From NCBI GenBank assembly GCA_031362265.1, contig JANLSE010000207.1, forward strand, positions 1 to 7,341: DNA of 7,341 bases. Reading direction: 5' to 3'. The number at the start of each line of letters is the position of its first letter. Position 1 is the stretch's first letter. Source of the DNA: JANLSE01 sp031362265. Its GTDB lineage: Bacteria; Chloroflexota; Chloroflexia; Chloroflexales; Roseiflexaceae. Under the pieces are notes generated by a model that saw only the letters and a program-made list of their open reading frames with translations, searched no databases and was not told where the DNA came from. Made by a program: the position numbers and the translations under genes. This document shows positions 1-6,359 of this stretch, in pieces.

Positions 1-565
1 CTTTGAGAACCTGTAGTACCTTGACATTTTGGACGGTCGTGACACTCACCTTCGCGGGATTGTTGTTATCCGTCGTTGGTTTATCGATAGTCAGCAAGAG
101 ATCGAGGTGATCTCCATCCTGAATGACATCACTCTGGCTCAGTAAATCGTTGATCGGAAATGCCATAACTACATTTCCTGGCTCGATTTGTTGACTGATA
201 TTTGCGGTCTTGGCACCCAGGAATTGGGTTGCGTGGAATGTTTCACCTTGAGCAACTGTTGTGATGAGAGTCTTTGTTTCAAGTTCAGTTGTGTTACTAA
301 TAGCAGTAATTGGTACCAAATCAAGTGGGAAGTCTTTCATGACATAATCAATTGCAACGATTTGCGAACCAGCTTCCAGTTGGCGCGCTGCGACGGGGAG
401 ACGCATTGTGCGTACCGATGCGGCTTCGCTGCTGTCAATAGTGTTACGTGCTTGCTCGAGTGCTTGGGCCGACTGCTGCTGAAGGATAAAGAATACCAGC
501 ACGCCTGCACCTACGGCAAGCAAAAGCCCCAATGCAATAAAAATCCAGACCCTATTTTTGTTCAC
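1..565 (-). CDS. cpaB: Flp/Tad pilus assembly protein CpaB (RcpC), N-terminal part
   Basis: An open frame runs from a GTG at 565-563 to the window edge, giving 188 codons with no stop; the C-terminus lies outside the window. The protein starts with a short basic tip (MNKNR) and one hydrophobic segment at about residues 7-28, a signal anchor. A SAF-like segment follows at about 50-118 (MRLPVAARQLEAGSQI at 54-69), then the start of an RcpC-type domain at about 130-160 (AFPINDL..VIQDGDHLDLLL). This order is typical of CpaB, an inner-membrane/periplasmic part of the Tad pilus machine linked to the secretin. The N-terminus is compact, and the D-N-N-N loop at about 166-169 is polar. The GTG start is chosen because AGGAGG sits 5 bases upstream and the membrane anchor follows at once. 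The gene is read away from its neighbours. Other tad genes would be expected beyond the left edge. Family assignment is by pattern recognition. Confidence 0.82.
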   Translation of the reverse strand, partial: MNKNRVWIFIALGLLLAVGAGVLVFFILQQQSAQALEQARNTIDSSEAASVRTMRLPVAARQLEAGSQIVAIDYVMKDFPLDLVPITAISNTTELETKTLITTVAQGETFHATQFLGAKTANISQQIEPGNVVMAFPINDLLSQSDVIQDGDHLDLLLTIDKPTTDNNNPAKVSVTTVQNVKVLQVLK

Positions 566-568
566 AAA

Positions 569-576
569 CTCCTCCT
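569..576 (-). promoter_or_regulatory. Strong ribosome binding site setting the GTG start of cpaB
   Basis: On the minus strand the sequence reads AGGAGGAG, ending 3 bases before the GTG at 565; the AGGAGG core is 5 bases away. No ATG in this frame is as well placed, so this site supports the non-ATG start of the pilus gene. Confidence 0.75.
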
Positions 577-578
577 TT

Positions 579-592
579 AGTCGAGGTCGACT
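579..592. repeat. Short perfect palindrome in the cpaB leader
   Basis: AGTCGA-GG-TCGACT is a perfect inverted repeat with 6-bp arms and a 2-bp centre. It lies directly upstream of the cpaB Shine-Dalgarno sequence. It could be an operator half-site pair or a small leader structure, but it is short enough to occur by chance. Confidence 0.25.
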
Positions 593-655
593 TGATCTCA
601 CTAAAGAAGAAACCGTTATGGTTCAGAATCGATGTGGCCTTATAGCTAACATGTC

Positions 656-686
656 GATAAACTTTCTGTGCCCCAATATAAGTCAA
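656..686 (-). promoter_or_regulatory. Candidate promoter for cpaB
   Basis: On the minus strand TTGACT (686-681) is followed by GTTTAT (662-657, spacer 18) or TTTATC (661-656, spacer 19). The -35 is good, the -10 is weak and the spacing is a little long. It would give a leader of roughly 85 bases before the GTG start. The organism's sigma-factor consensus is unknown, so this is only a candidate. Confidence 0.25.
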
Positions 687-786
687 CGTTCATCGATAGT
701 ATTCGGCATACTAATTGTTAAAGAATAGGCTATGTAGTGTCGACCTGCCTTAGGTAAGTGAATAGACGAACTTGGTCACTATGCAA

Positions 787-828
787 AGACACAGGACGCC
801 AAATCTGTAAGCCTTGCGTCCTGTGTCT
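787..828 (-). terminator. Hairpin, probable terminator of the DMT/D-aminoacylase transcript
   Basis: AGACACAGGACGC (787-799) and GCGTCCTGTGTCT (816-828) are perfect 13-bp inverted repeats around a 16-base loop. The hairpin lies about 70 bases beyond the stop codon of the minus-strand amidohydrolase. Read on the minus strand the stem is followed by a weak T-rich tail (TTTGCAT); the plus-strand side has no T run. Position and strength suggest transcript termination or 3'-end protection. The poor U-tract and the long loop leave room for a protein-binding or mobile-repeat role. Confidence 0.5.
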
Positions 829-901
829 GTATATGGTTGTATTGAATGGTTTCTTGTGGGCGATGCGTTTGTTTGAGTTGATTTGGTTTGAATCAGAGCG
901 A

Positions 902-2554
902 TTATAGTGGGCTGTTCATTGTGCGCTTCTGCCAGCGCGGCCCGCCAACCCTATGGCCAGGTTTTGCGCCGGTATGCTCACCATTTGCGAGCACACGCAC
1001 CCCATTCACCCACACATCGCGTATCCCTGTCGAGAGCACATGCGATTGCTCGAATGTCGCCAGATCGGCAATCGTTGTTGGATCGAAGATCACAACGTCG
1101 GCATAGTTGCCCGCCTGCAGTAGACCACGGTCACGTAGGCCAAGCCGCTCTGCAACCGCCCAGGACATCTTGCGAATGGCATCCTCAAGGGTCAGTGCTT
1201 GTTCCTCGCGCACATACTTGCCCAGCACGCGTGGGTAGGTGCCATACGCACGCGGGTGTACCGGGCCTTGGGCGGTAGCCCATGCTGGATCGTGGCCGCC
1301 AGCATCGGTTGAGATCTTGATCCAGGGCAGACTCAACTGCATACGTACATTGCCTGCATCCATCGAGAAATAGATGGTGCTGATGCGTTGCCCCTCGGAC
1401 GCGAGCAGATCCAGTACGGCATCGACCCAATGTTGCCCGCGCATGGTTGCGATCTCTGCGAGACGCATGCCAATATATTGCTGGTTTTCTGGCCGATGGA
1501 AGCCAATTGGCATGATGCCCTCAGGGCCAGTATTATGCCCCATCGCTTCCCAATCGCCAGCGGGCTGTAGGATCTCAGCACGAATCTTTTCGCGCATGGT
1601 TGGGTTGCTCAGGTTTTGATACAGCTGCCCATCGGCATCGGCCCATGGTGGCAAAACGGACGTCAGGCCGGTTCCAGAGGCTGCGTAGGGGTACATATCG
1701 GCGGTGATATCGATACCTTCGGCGCGAGCTGCCTCAATTGTGCGAATCGCAGCTGGCATTAAGCCCCAATTTGGTCGCCCGGCGGCTTTGAGATGATAGA
1801 TCTCAACCGGGATGGCTGCCTCGCGCCCGATCTGGATCGCTTCTTCGATCGCTTCGACAAGCTGTTCGGCTTCGGAGCGCACATGCGTAATATAGATTCC
1901 ATGATGAGCGGCAACGATACGGCACACCTCAATCAGTTCGTCGGTCTCCACAAACGAATCGGGTGGATAGATCAGCGCATAGGAAACCCCGAAAGCGCCA
2001 TCTTCCATTGCCTGCGCCATAACCTGGCGCATGGTAGCTAATTCTGTTTCAGTAGCGCGACCCATACGCATTCCGCATGCATATTGGCGAAGTGTACCAC
2101 CGCCGAGGAATGAGCCAATATTGGGCGACACGCCATGCTCGATCATTGCAGCGAGCCAATCACCAAAACGCATCCAACTGCGCATTCGTTCGGCCCAACT
2201 GGAGAGATCGAGCACAAAGAGTGCATTCGCCATTGGATCATGGATCAGCCCGCCGAAGGGTGCAGGTGTCCATGCTTCACCCATGATCTCAGTGGTGACA
2301 CCCTGTGTGATTTTGGAAACTGATCGACCATCGATCATCAAGGGTAGGATCGAATGGCTTTGGATGTCGATAAACCCAGGGCAAACAACCAGGCCATGCG
2401 CATCCACTACTTCGCGTGCCTGACTCGCGGCAAACTGGCCAGGCGGAAGTAGTGCTGCAATCCGATCGCCCACAATCACAACATCCGCATAGCTCCACGG
2501 GTTACCAGAGCCATCCACAACCCGGCCACCTGTGATCAGGATATCGGCAATCAT
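902..2554 (-). CDS. D-aminoacylase / N-acyl-D-amino-acid deacylase family amidohydrolase
   Basis: The 550-residue protein has the composite amidohydrolase layout. A small N-terminal beta domain (ILITGGRVVDGSG at 6-18) leads into the first metal strand (PGFIDIQSHS, 59-68), the strand after it (GVTTEIMGE, 85-93), YITHVRSE with His224, IYHLK with His254 and Lys256, DMYPY at 286-290, STDAGG with Asp417, and the signature HPRAYGTYPRVLGKYVRE at 433-450. The closing beta domain carries the usual G.YADVVIFDP (482-492) and VWVNGVRVL. Length is close to the family norm (about 480-550). Characterised members hydrolyse N-acyl-D-amino acids with zinc. Two residues are atypical: the HxH pair reads QSH (Gln65, His67), and the position of the zinc-bridging Cys in the Alcaligenes enzyme is Glu93. 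No signal peptide is seen, so it is probably cytoplasmic. The ATG at 2554 has GGAG 7 bases upstream. It lies 65 bases after the DMT gene and probably shares its transcript. Exact substrate is unknown; a related N-acyl or hydantoin-type amide is possible. Confidence 0.85.
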   Translation of the reverse strand: MIADILITGGRVVDGSGNPWSYADVVIVGDRIAALLPPGQFAASQAREVVDAHGLVVCPGFIDIQSHSILPLMIDGRSVSKITQGVTTEIMGEAWTPAPFGGLIHDPMANALFVLDLSSWAERMRSWMRFGDWLAAMIEHGVSPNIGSFLGGGTLRQYACGMRMGRATETELATMRQVMAQAMEDGAFGVSYALIYPPDSFVETDELIEVCRIVAAHHGIYITHVRSEAEQLVEAIEEAIQIGREAAIPVEIYHLKAAGRPNWGLMPAAIRTIEAARAEGIDITADMYPYAASGTGLTSVLPPWADADGQLYQNLSNPTMREKIRAEILQPAGDWEAMGHNTGPEGIMPIGFHRPENQQYIGMRLAEIATMRGQHWVDAVLDLLASEGQRISTIYFSMDAGNVRMQLSLPWIKISTDAGGHDPAWATAQGPVHPRAYGTYPRVLGKYVREEQALTLEDAIRKMSWAVAERLGLRDRGLLQAGNYADVVIFDPTTIADLATFEQSHVLSTGIRDVWVNGVRVLANGEHTGAKPGHRVGGPRWQKRTMNSPL

Positions 2555-2619
2555 TGCTATACTCCACTATATGGCAACACAACGCGGATCATAGGAGCAG
2601 GACGTGGCGCTGTCAAGAT

Positions 2620-3057
2620 TCATGCTGCCCAGCTCTGGAAATTCATAATCGCGAGTCCAATCAGACAGACAGCGCCACCAATGATCTGGAAGGCCGTTGG
2701 GCGTTCGCCAAATACCACAATCGCAATGCCAAGCAAGAGCACTGTGGCCAATACATTCACAATCAGCGCGCCAGTGCCTACACTCCAGCCAGTCCGATAC
2801 ATGCTAAGAAAGCCACCCTCGATCAGCACAACAGCGGCGCCGAGTGCAAAAACGGTGCCGCTGATCTGAAGTGTTTCAGTACTACGAATAGGGAAGAGCG
2901 TAACGACAAAGAGGCCACATACGATCGCCCCAACCAGATACACAAGTGTAAGCACAAGCGCAGGGTTTGCCGTTGCAGGAACTTGCCGCTGCACAAGATG
3001 ATAGCCAACCGTTCCAACAACCGCCGCCAGTAATGCGAACATTGACGCCTGATTCAT
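2620..3057 (-). CDS. Half-size EamA/DMT-superfamily membrane protein
   Basis: The 145-residue protein is almost wholly hydrophobic, with five likely membrane helices at about residues 5-23, 32-57, 67-85, 92-115 and 121-140. The GERPTAFQIIGGAVCLIGL stretch (117-135) is the typical last-helix signature of an EamA repeat. Most drug/metabolite transporters carry two such repeats (about 300 residues, ten helices). This one has a single repeat, so it probably works as a homodimer, as small multidrug-resistance proteins do, or with a partner encoded elsewhere. The frame opens and closes cleanly (ATG at 3057, TGA at 2620-2622), with GGGGA 7 bases upstream, so it is not an obvious fragment. It is the first gene of the minus-strand unit, upstream of the D-aminoacylase gene, which suggests movement of that enzyme's substrate or product. 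Direction of transport and ligand are not visible. Confidence 0.75.
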   Translation of the reverse strand: MNQASMFALLAAVVGTVGYHLVQRQVPATANPALVLTLVYLVGAIVCGLFVVTLFPIRSTETLQISGTVFALGAAVVLIEGGFLSMYRTGWSVGTGALIVNVLATVLLLGIAIVVFGERPTAFQIIGGAVCLIGLAIMNFQSWAA

Positions 3058-3188
3058 ATGCTATTCCCCAATCTGATGCATCTATACACACCTGATTATA
3101 GGGTATACTCCGAGCAGACGAGGCAGAGTATCAAGATGTTTCGATGACGCCAGGACGCGCTGGTTCGCATGCATAACGGGAGAAGCAT
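3058..3188. promoter_or_regulatory. Divergent regulatory region between the two hydrolase units
   Basis: These 131 bases separate the minus-strand DMT gene from the plus-strand MBL gene and must carry the start signals of both. On the minus strand a perfect TATAAT lies at 3100-3095; on the plus strand TATACT lies at 3104-3109, three bases away. Neither has a good TTGACA-like box at 16-18 bases. TTGATA occurs on the minus strand at about 3134-3129, but too far from TATAAT (28 bases). The two start signals therefore lie almost back to back, and polymerases on the two strands could interfere. A shared regulator is possible but no clear operator is seen. Confidence 0.45.
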
Positions 3189-4043
3189 ATGCCGCTGAAA
3201 TTTGCAACATTCGAGAAGTATCAGGCACAGGCCCCTGAAACGATTCAACTGCCGCCGAACTATTTTGAAGATGGCGGAGAAACCGCAGTTTATTGGCTGA
3301 GCGCGGCCGGTGTACTTGTCAACAGCCATGGATGTACTATCATGATCGATCCAGTATTATCGATTATTTCTGACGATCCTGCCATTGGTGAGACCTCAGA
3401 ACTGCTGATGACTGCGCCACCGATTATGGCGAAACAGGTCGAAAAATTGGATGCTGTCCTCTATACGCATACTGATAATGATCATCTAGGGCCAATAACT
3501 GCGAAAGAACTGATGCGTACAAAGGCCCAGTTTCATGGAACTCCCGACGTGATACAGGAACTTGGCAAACTGGGATTATCGGAGGGACGCAGTTTCAGCC
3601 ATACAGCGGGCGAAACGTTTTGGATAGGGAACCTCGAGATTACACTGACGCCAGCTTTCCATCCGCATCAGCTATTTAGGACTGACTTTGAGCGTTATTT
3701 CAAACCTGAGGATTGCTGCGGATACAAAATCAAGACACAGGATGGGGTACTATGGATACCGGGGGATTCACTCCTGATGAATGAGCATCTCGAGATGAAG
3801 GATATTGATTTGCTGTTTATAGATTTCAGCGATAACGCCTCGCATTTTGGCCTGGATTTCTCAATAGGCCTGGCGAATGTCCTGGCGCACGCAGATATGA
3901 TCCCATACCATTTCGCAACCTTCTACGGGCCGGATCACGATTGGTGCAACGCTGACCCCAGCAAAGCCATCCCACGCCTTCGCCACCCCGAGCGTCTACA
4001 TATTTTAGCTCCCGGAGAAAAATATATATTGCATAACATCTAA
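3189..4043 (+). CDS. Metallo-beta-lactamase-fold hydrolase (UlaG-like group)
   Basis: The 284-residue protein shows the MBL order of motifs. A beta strand with a glycine turn (WLSAAGVLVNSHG, 36-48) leads to IMIDP (51-55). The metal motif follows as YTHTDNDHLGP (92-102), then His158/His160 in AFHPH, Asp193 in PGDSLL, and a late His241 in PYHFATF. The metal motif reads H-T-D-N-D-H (His94, Asp96, Asp98, His99) where the classical family has HxHxDH, so one His ligand is an Asp; other UlaG-like proteins show variation in this region. Such enzymes hydrolyse lactones, phosphodiesters or amides with one or two metal ions. No signal peptide is seen. The ATG at 3189 has GGGAGAAG 3 bases upstream. Codon choice differs from its neighbours: seven ATA isoleucine codons against one in the next gene, plus an AGG arginine codon. 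It is read with the two following genes after a 118-base gap, so co-transcription is likely but unproven. Substrate unknown. Confidence 0.75.
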   Translation: MPLKFATFEKYQAQAPETIQLPPNYFEDGGETAVYWLSAAGVLVNSHGCTIMIDPVLSIISDDPAIGETSELLMTAPPIMAKQVEKLDAVLYTHTDNDHLGPITAKELMRTKAQFHGTPDVIQELGKLGLSEGRSFSHTAGETFWIGNLEITLTPAFHPHQLFRTDFERYFKPEDCCGYKIKTQDGVLWIPGDSLLMNEHLEMKDIDLLFIDFSDNASHFGLDFSIGLANVLAHADMIPYHFATFYGPDHDWCNADPSKAIPRLRHPERLHILAPGEKYILHNI

Positions 4044-4161
4044 AATGTGGCACTCGGAACCATTGGAGCGCGAATGGCAGCCCTAAGCCGCACCTAGAGA
4101 ACTACATAACGAATAGAATCGATTATCATAGCCATCGATATGAGGCCTAAGGAGGCGCTCC

Positions 4162-4986
4162 ATGCCGAACAGTACGGTCTGCCTTTCCTTTGATTTTGAT
4201 GCACTATCTGTCTGGTTTAGTTACGATCAGACATCGCCAAACATGTTGCAGCGCGGTGAGTATGGGGCGCGGGTTGGGGTGCCACGTCTGTTAGATTTCT
4301 TGCGGCAACAAGAGATTCTAGCAACCTTTTTCATTCCCGGCCATACGATTGAATCGTACCCTGAGGCGACAATCGCGATTCGGGATGCTGGCCATGAGAT
4401 CGCCCACCACTCATATTCACATGTTGCCCCAAGTGAGCAGAATAGTGCTGAGGAGCGCCAGGATATGGAACGTGCGCTGGCGGCACTCCAAGCGATTGGC
4501 GTTCGGCCGGTTGGCTACCGTGCGCCTGGCGATCACTCAGAGCGCACCCTTGAACTGCTTGAGGAGTATGGTTTTCGCTATGATTCAAGCTATAAAGGCG
4601 ATGATTACCGCCCATATCGGCCACGAATCGGTGATCAGGTAACCCGCGATATGCCATTGGTGCATGGGCGCCTGGCAAAGCTCTGGGAATTGCCAACCAG
4701 CTATGAGTTCGATGACTGGGTGCATTTCCAGTTCAATTTTAGCCCATATCGCAATGGCACATCTGCACCAAGTAAGGTATTGGAAATCTGGAATGCTGAA
4801 CTGGATTGGATGGACGAGCATGTTGAGCATGGGATTCTGACGGTGTTGATGCATCCGCAGGTGATAGGGCGCGGCAGCCGCATGGCCATGCTTGAACAGT
4901 TTGTTGACCATGGGCGCGCCTGTAGTGTACGCTTCCGAACAATGGCCGATGTTGCCGCCGAGCTAGAGGAGACAACCAATGAGTGA
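4162..4986 (+). CDS. NodB-fold polysaccharide deacetylase family protein, cytoplasmic PgdA/PuuE-like type
   Basis: The 274-residue protein carries the NodB homology motifs in order. SFDFDA supplies Asp11 and Asp13, and TFFIPGHT (55-62) is the second strand. HHSYSH supplies His83 and His87 as metal ligands, GYRAPGDH has Arg120, WELPTSY lies at 175-181, and LMHP with the late catalytic His231 is at 229-232. The SFDFD form of motif 1 with GARVGVPRLLDFL next to it resembles the group that includes Helicobacter PgdA and the allantoinase-like PuuE, rather than secreted chitin-type enzymes with TFDDG. There is no signal peptide or membrane segment, so it probably acts inside the cell on a small amide or N-acetyl substrate. 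A very strong AAGGAGG precedes the ATG by 6 bases. Its stop overlaps the start of the next gene by 8 bases, so the pair is probably translationally coupled. A role in peptidoglycan deacetylation is less likely without an export signal. Confidence 0.82.
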   Translation: MPNSTVCLSFDFDALSVWFSYDQTSPNMLQRGEYGARVGVPRLLDFLRQQEILATFFIPGHTIESYPEATIAIRDAGHEIAHHSYSHVAPSEQNSAEERQDMERALAALQAIGVRPVGYRAPGDHSERTLELLEEYGFRYDSSYKGDDYRPYRPRIGDQVTRDMPLVHGRLAKLWELPTSYEFDDWVHFQFNFSPYRNGTSAPSKVLEIWNAELDWMDEHVEHGILTVLMHPQVIGRGSRMAMLEQFVDHGRACSVRFRTMADVAAELEETTNE

Positions 4987-6301
4987 ACCATTCAACGCCA
5001 TGCGCGAACAGGTGCGCGCAACAATGGAACGCCTCGCCATTCCGGGTGTCGCATTTGGGGTGATCTTTGATGGCCAAGTTCTTGTGGATGGCCTGGGTAT
5101 CACAAATGTCGATCATCCAATGGCCGTCGATTCCAACACGCTCTTTCAGATTGGCTCAATTACAAAGACAATTACTGGTACAGCTGCCATGCGCCTGGTA
5201 GAACAGGGCCGCCTGGATCTGGATGTGCCAGTACGACACTACCTTCCCGATCTGCAATTGCGCGATGCCAATACTGCCGCACAGATCACAACGCGCCATC
5301 TGCTGACGCATATGAGTGGCTTTGTGGGTGATTTCTTTCTCGATACTGGTTGGGGCACTGATGCGCTGGAACTCTATGTACGCCGGATGGCAGATCTGGA
5401 ACAGTTCGCACCATTCGGCACACTTTGGTCGTACTGCAATTCTGGCTTTGGGTTAGCGGCACGTGTACTTGAGGTTGTTACCGGGCAACCTGTAGAGCAG
5501 GCGATTACCGATCTGGTTCTGAAACCATTTGGCATGGATCGGGCGTTCTTCATGCCCTGGGAAGTGATGACCTATCGATTCGCGGTTGGGCACCGTTCGA
5601 CAGCTGGAGGCCCTGAGGTGTTGCGGCCATGGCCGATCCCACGCTCAAGTAGTGCGGTTGGCTCGATCTCAACCAGCGTTACGCAGTTGTTGCGGTATGC
5701 CGAACGACATCTTAGCCCCGATGCTGGGATCGCCCCAATGCAGGTAGTGCAGGCCGAAGCGGGCAATGCCGCCGATCAGATCGGAGTTACCTGGATGTTA
5801 CGTACAATTGGCGGAGTTCAGCTTATTCAACATGGTGGTGCGACCTATGGCCAGATGGCGCAGTTGACGCTGGTTCCCGAGCGGAAATTTGCGATTGCGC
5901 TGCTCACAAATAGTGATCGCGGTAGTATTCATAATCTCGAATTGGTGAACTGGGCTCTCGACGCATTTTTGGGCGTCAAGGCTGCTCCACCCGTCTTTCG
6001 AACGATGTCCGCCGATACGCTTGCCGCCTATACTGGCTCCTATCGCGCAGCACTGAATCACCTTGAGCTTGCGATTAAGGGCGATGAACTATGGGTGCAA
6101 GCAATCCCACAGGGTGGCTTCCCAGATGTCTCATCACCACCATCAGCAATGCCACCGCCAGTGCGGCTCGCTTTTACAGCGGAAGATCGGGTGCTGGCAC
6201 TAGACCCACCCTATAAAGATACTCGTGCAGAGTTTATTCGTGATGAACAGGGTGCTGTGGCATGGCTGCGCTTTGGGAGTCGGGTGCATCGGCGGGTATA
6301 G
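4979..6301 (+). CDS. Beta-lactamase/PBP-fold serine hydrolase, D-aminopeptidase- or esterase-like
   Basis: The 440-residue protein has the three active-site elements of class C-type penicillin-recognising enzymes: SITK (Ser60, Lys63), YCN (Tyr152, Asn154) and HGG (His285, Gly287). His replaces the Lys of the classical KTG box, as in the D-aminopeptidase DAP of Ochrobactrum and in many serine esterases; spacing and positions are also very like DAP. LLTHMSGF at 108-115 is the usual loop before motif two. Residues from about 345 to the end form a separate beta-rich domain that begins AAYTGSYRAALNHLELAIKG, the kind of C-terminal barrel attached to DAP-like and Pab87-like enzymes. No signal peptide is present, so a role in periplasmic cell-wall work or antibiotic resistance is unlikely. 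The ATG at 4979 lies inside the deacetylase gene, with AGAGGAG 7 bases upstream, which indicates coupled translation. Likely reaction: release of D-amino acids from short peptides or amides, or ester cleavage. Confidence 0.82.
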   Translation: MSEPFNAMREQVRATMERLAIPGVAFGVIFDGQVLVDGLGITNVDHPMAVDSNTLFQIGSITKTITGTAAMRLVEQGRLDLDVPVRHYLPDLQLRDANTAAQITTRHLLTHMSGFVGDFFLDTGWGTDALELYVRRMADLEQFAPFGTLWSYCNSGFGLAARVLEVVTGQPVEQAITDLVLKPFGMDRAFFMPWEVMTYRFAVGHRSTAGGPEVLRPWPIPRSSSAVGSISTSVTQLLRYAERHLSPDAGIAPMQVVQAEAGNAADQIGVTWMLRTIGGVQLIQHGGATYGQMAQLTLVPERKFAIALLTNSDRGSIHNLELVNWALDAFLGVKAAPPVFRTMSADTLAAYTGSYRAALNHLELAIKGDELWVQAIPQGGFPDVSSPPSAMPPPVRLAFTAEDRVLALDPPYKDTRAEFIRDEQGAVAWLRFGSRVHRRV

Positions 6302-6315
6302 GATCATATCCGCCG
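6290..6315 (+). other. Hairpin across the serine hydrolase stop codon
   Basis: CGGCGGGTAT (6290-6299) pairs with ATATCCGCCG (6306-6315) over 10 positions with one G-U pair, around a 6-base loop that holds part of the TAG stop codon. No T run follows, so it is not a standard intrinsic terminator. It may protect the 3' end of the hydrolase message. Its right arm is shared with the hairpin at 6311-6327, so the two cannot form together. Confidence 0.5.
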
Positions 6316-6327
6316 TGGGGTACGGCG
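6311..6327 (+). other. Small GC-rich hairpin next to the stop codon
   Basis: CGCCGT (6311-6316) pairs perfectly with ACGGCG (6322-6327) around a GGGGT loop. A second copy of ACGGCG lies at 6334-6339, so the left arm has alternative partners. This could belong to the sub-terminal structure of the adjacent IS200/IS605-type element or to the 3' end of the hydrolase transcript. Confidence 0.35.
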
Positions 6328-6359
6328 AAACGAACGGCGTGTACGGTCGATTGGGAGCC

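Larger units (their letters stand above)
566..901. other. Intergenic region between cpaB and the D-aminoacylase gene
   Basis: These 336 bases hold no convincing gene on either strand. They contain the cpaB leader and possible promoter on the minus strand, an AT-rich middle at about 600-780, and one long hairpin at 787-828. Both flanking genes read leftwards, so the region has to end one transcript and start the next. I see no tRNA cloverleaf and no tandem repeats. Confidence 0.7.

Noticed and set aside
188..580. 130-codon open frame on the plus strand opposite the pilus gene
   Set aside because: It is cysteine-rich with no recognisable family and lies antisense to a frame with clear CpaB features and a good ribosome binding site.
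2554..3033. 159-codon plus-strand frame opposite the DMT gene
   Set aside because: The product is an unstructured polar, Asn/His/Cys-rich sequence, as expected from the complement of a hydrophobic membrane-protein gene.
4118..4139. Two ATCGAT copies upstream of the deacetylase gene, possible operator
   Set aside because: ATCGAT is itself a 6-base palindrome that is common in such genomes, and the two copies have no extended symmetry.
4979..6301. Antibiotic-resistance beta-lactamase
   Set aside because: The KTG box is HGG, there is no export signal and an extra C-terminal domain is present, which fits the D-aminopeptidase/esterase group instead.
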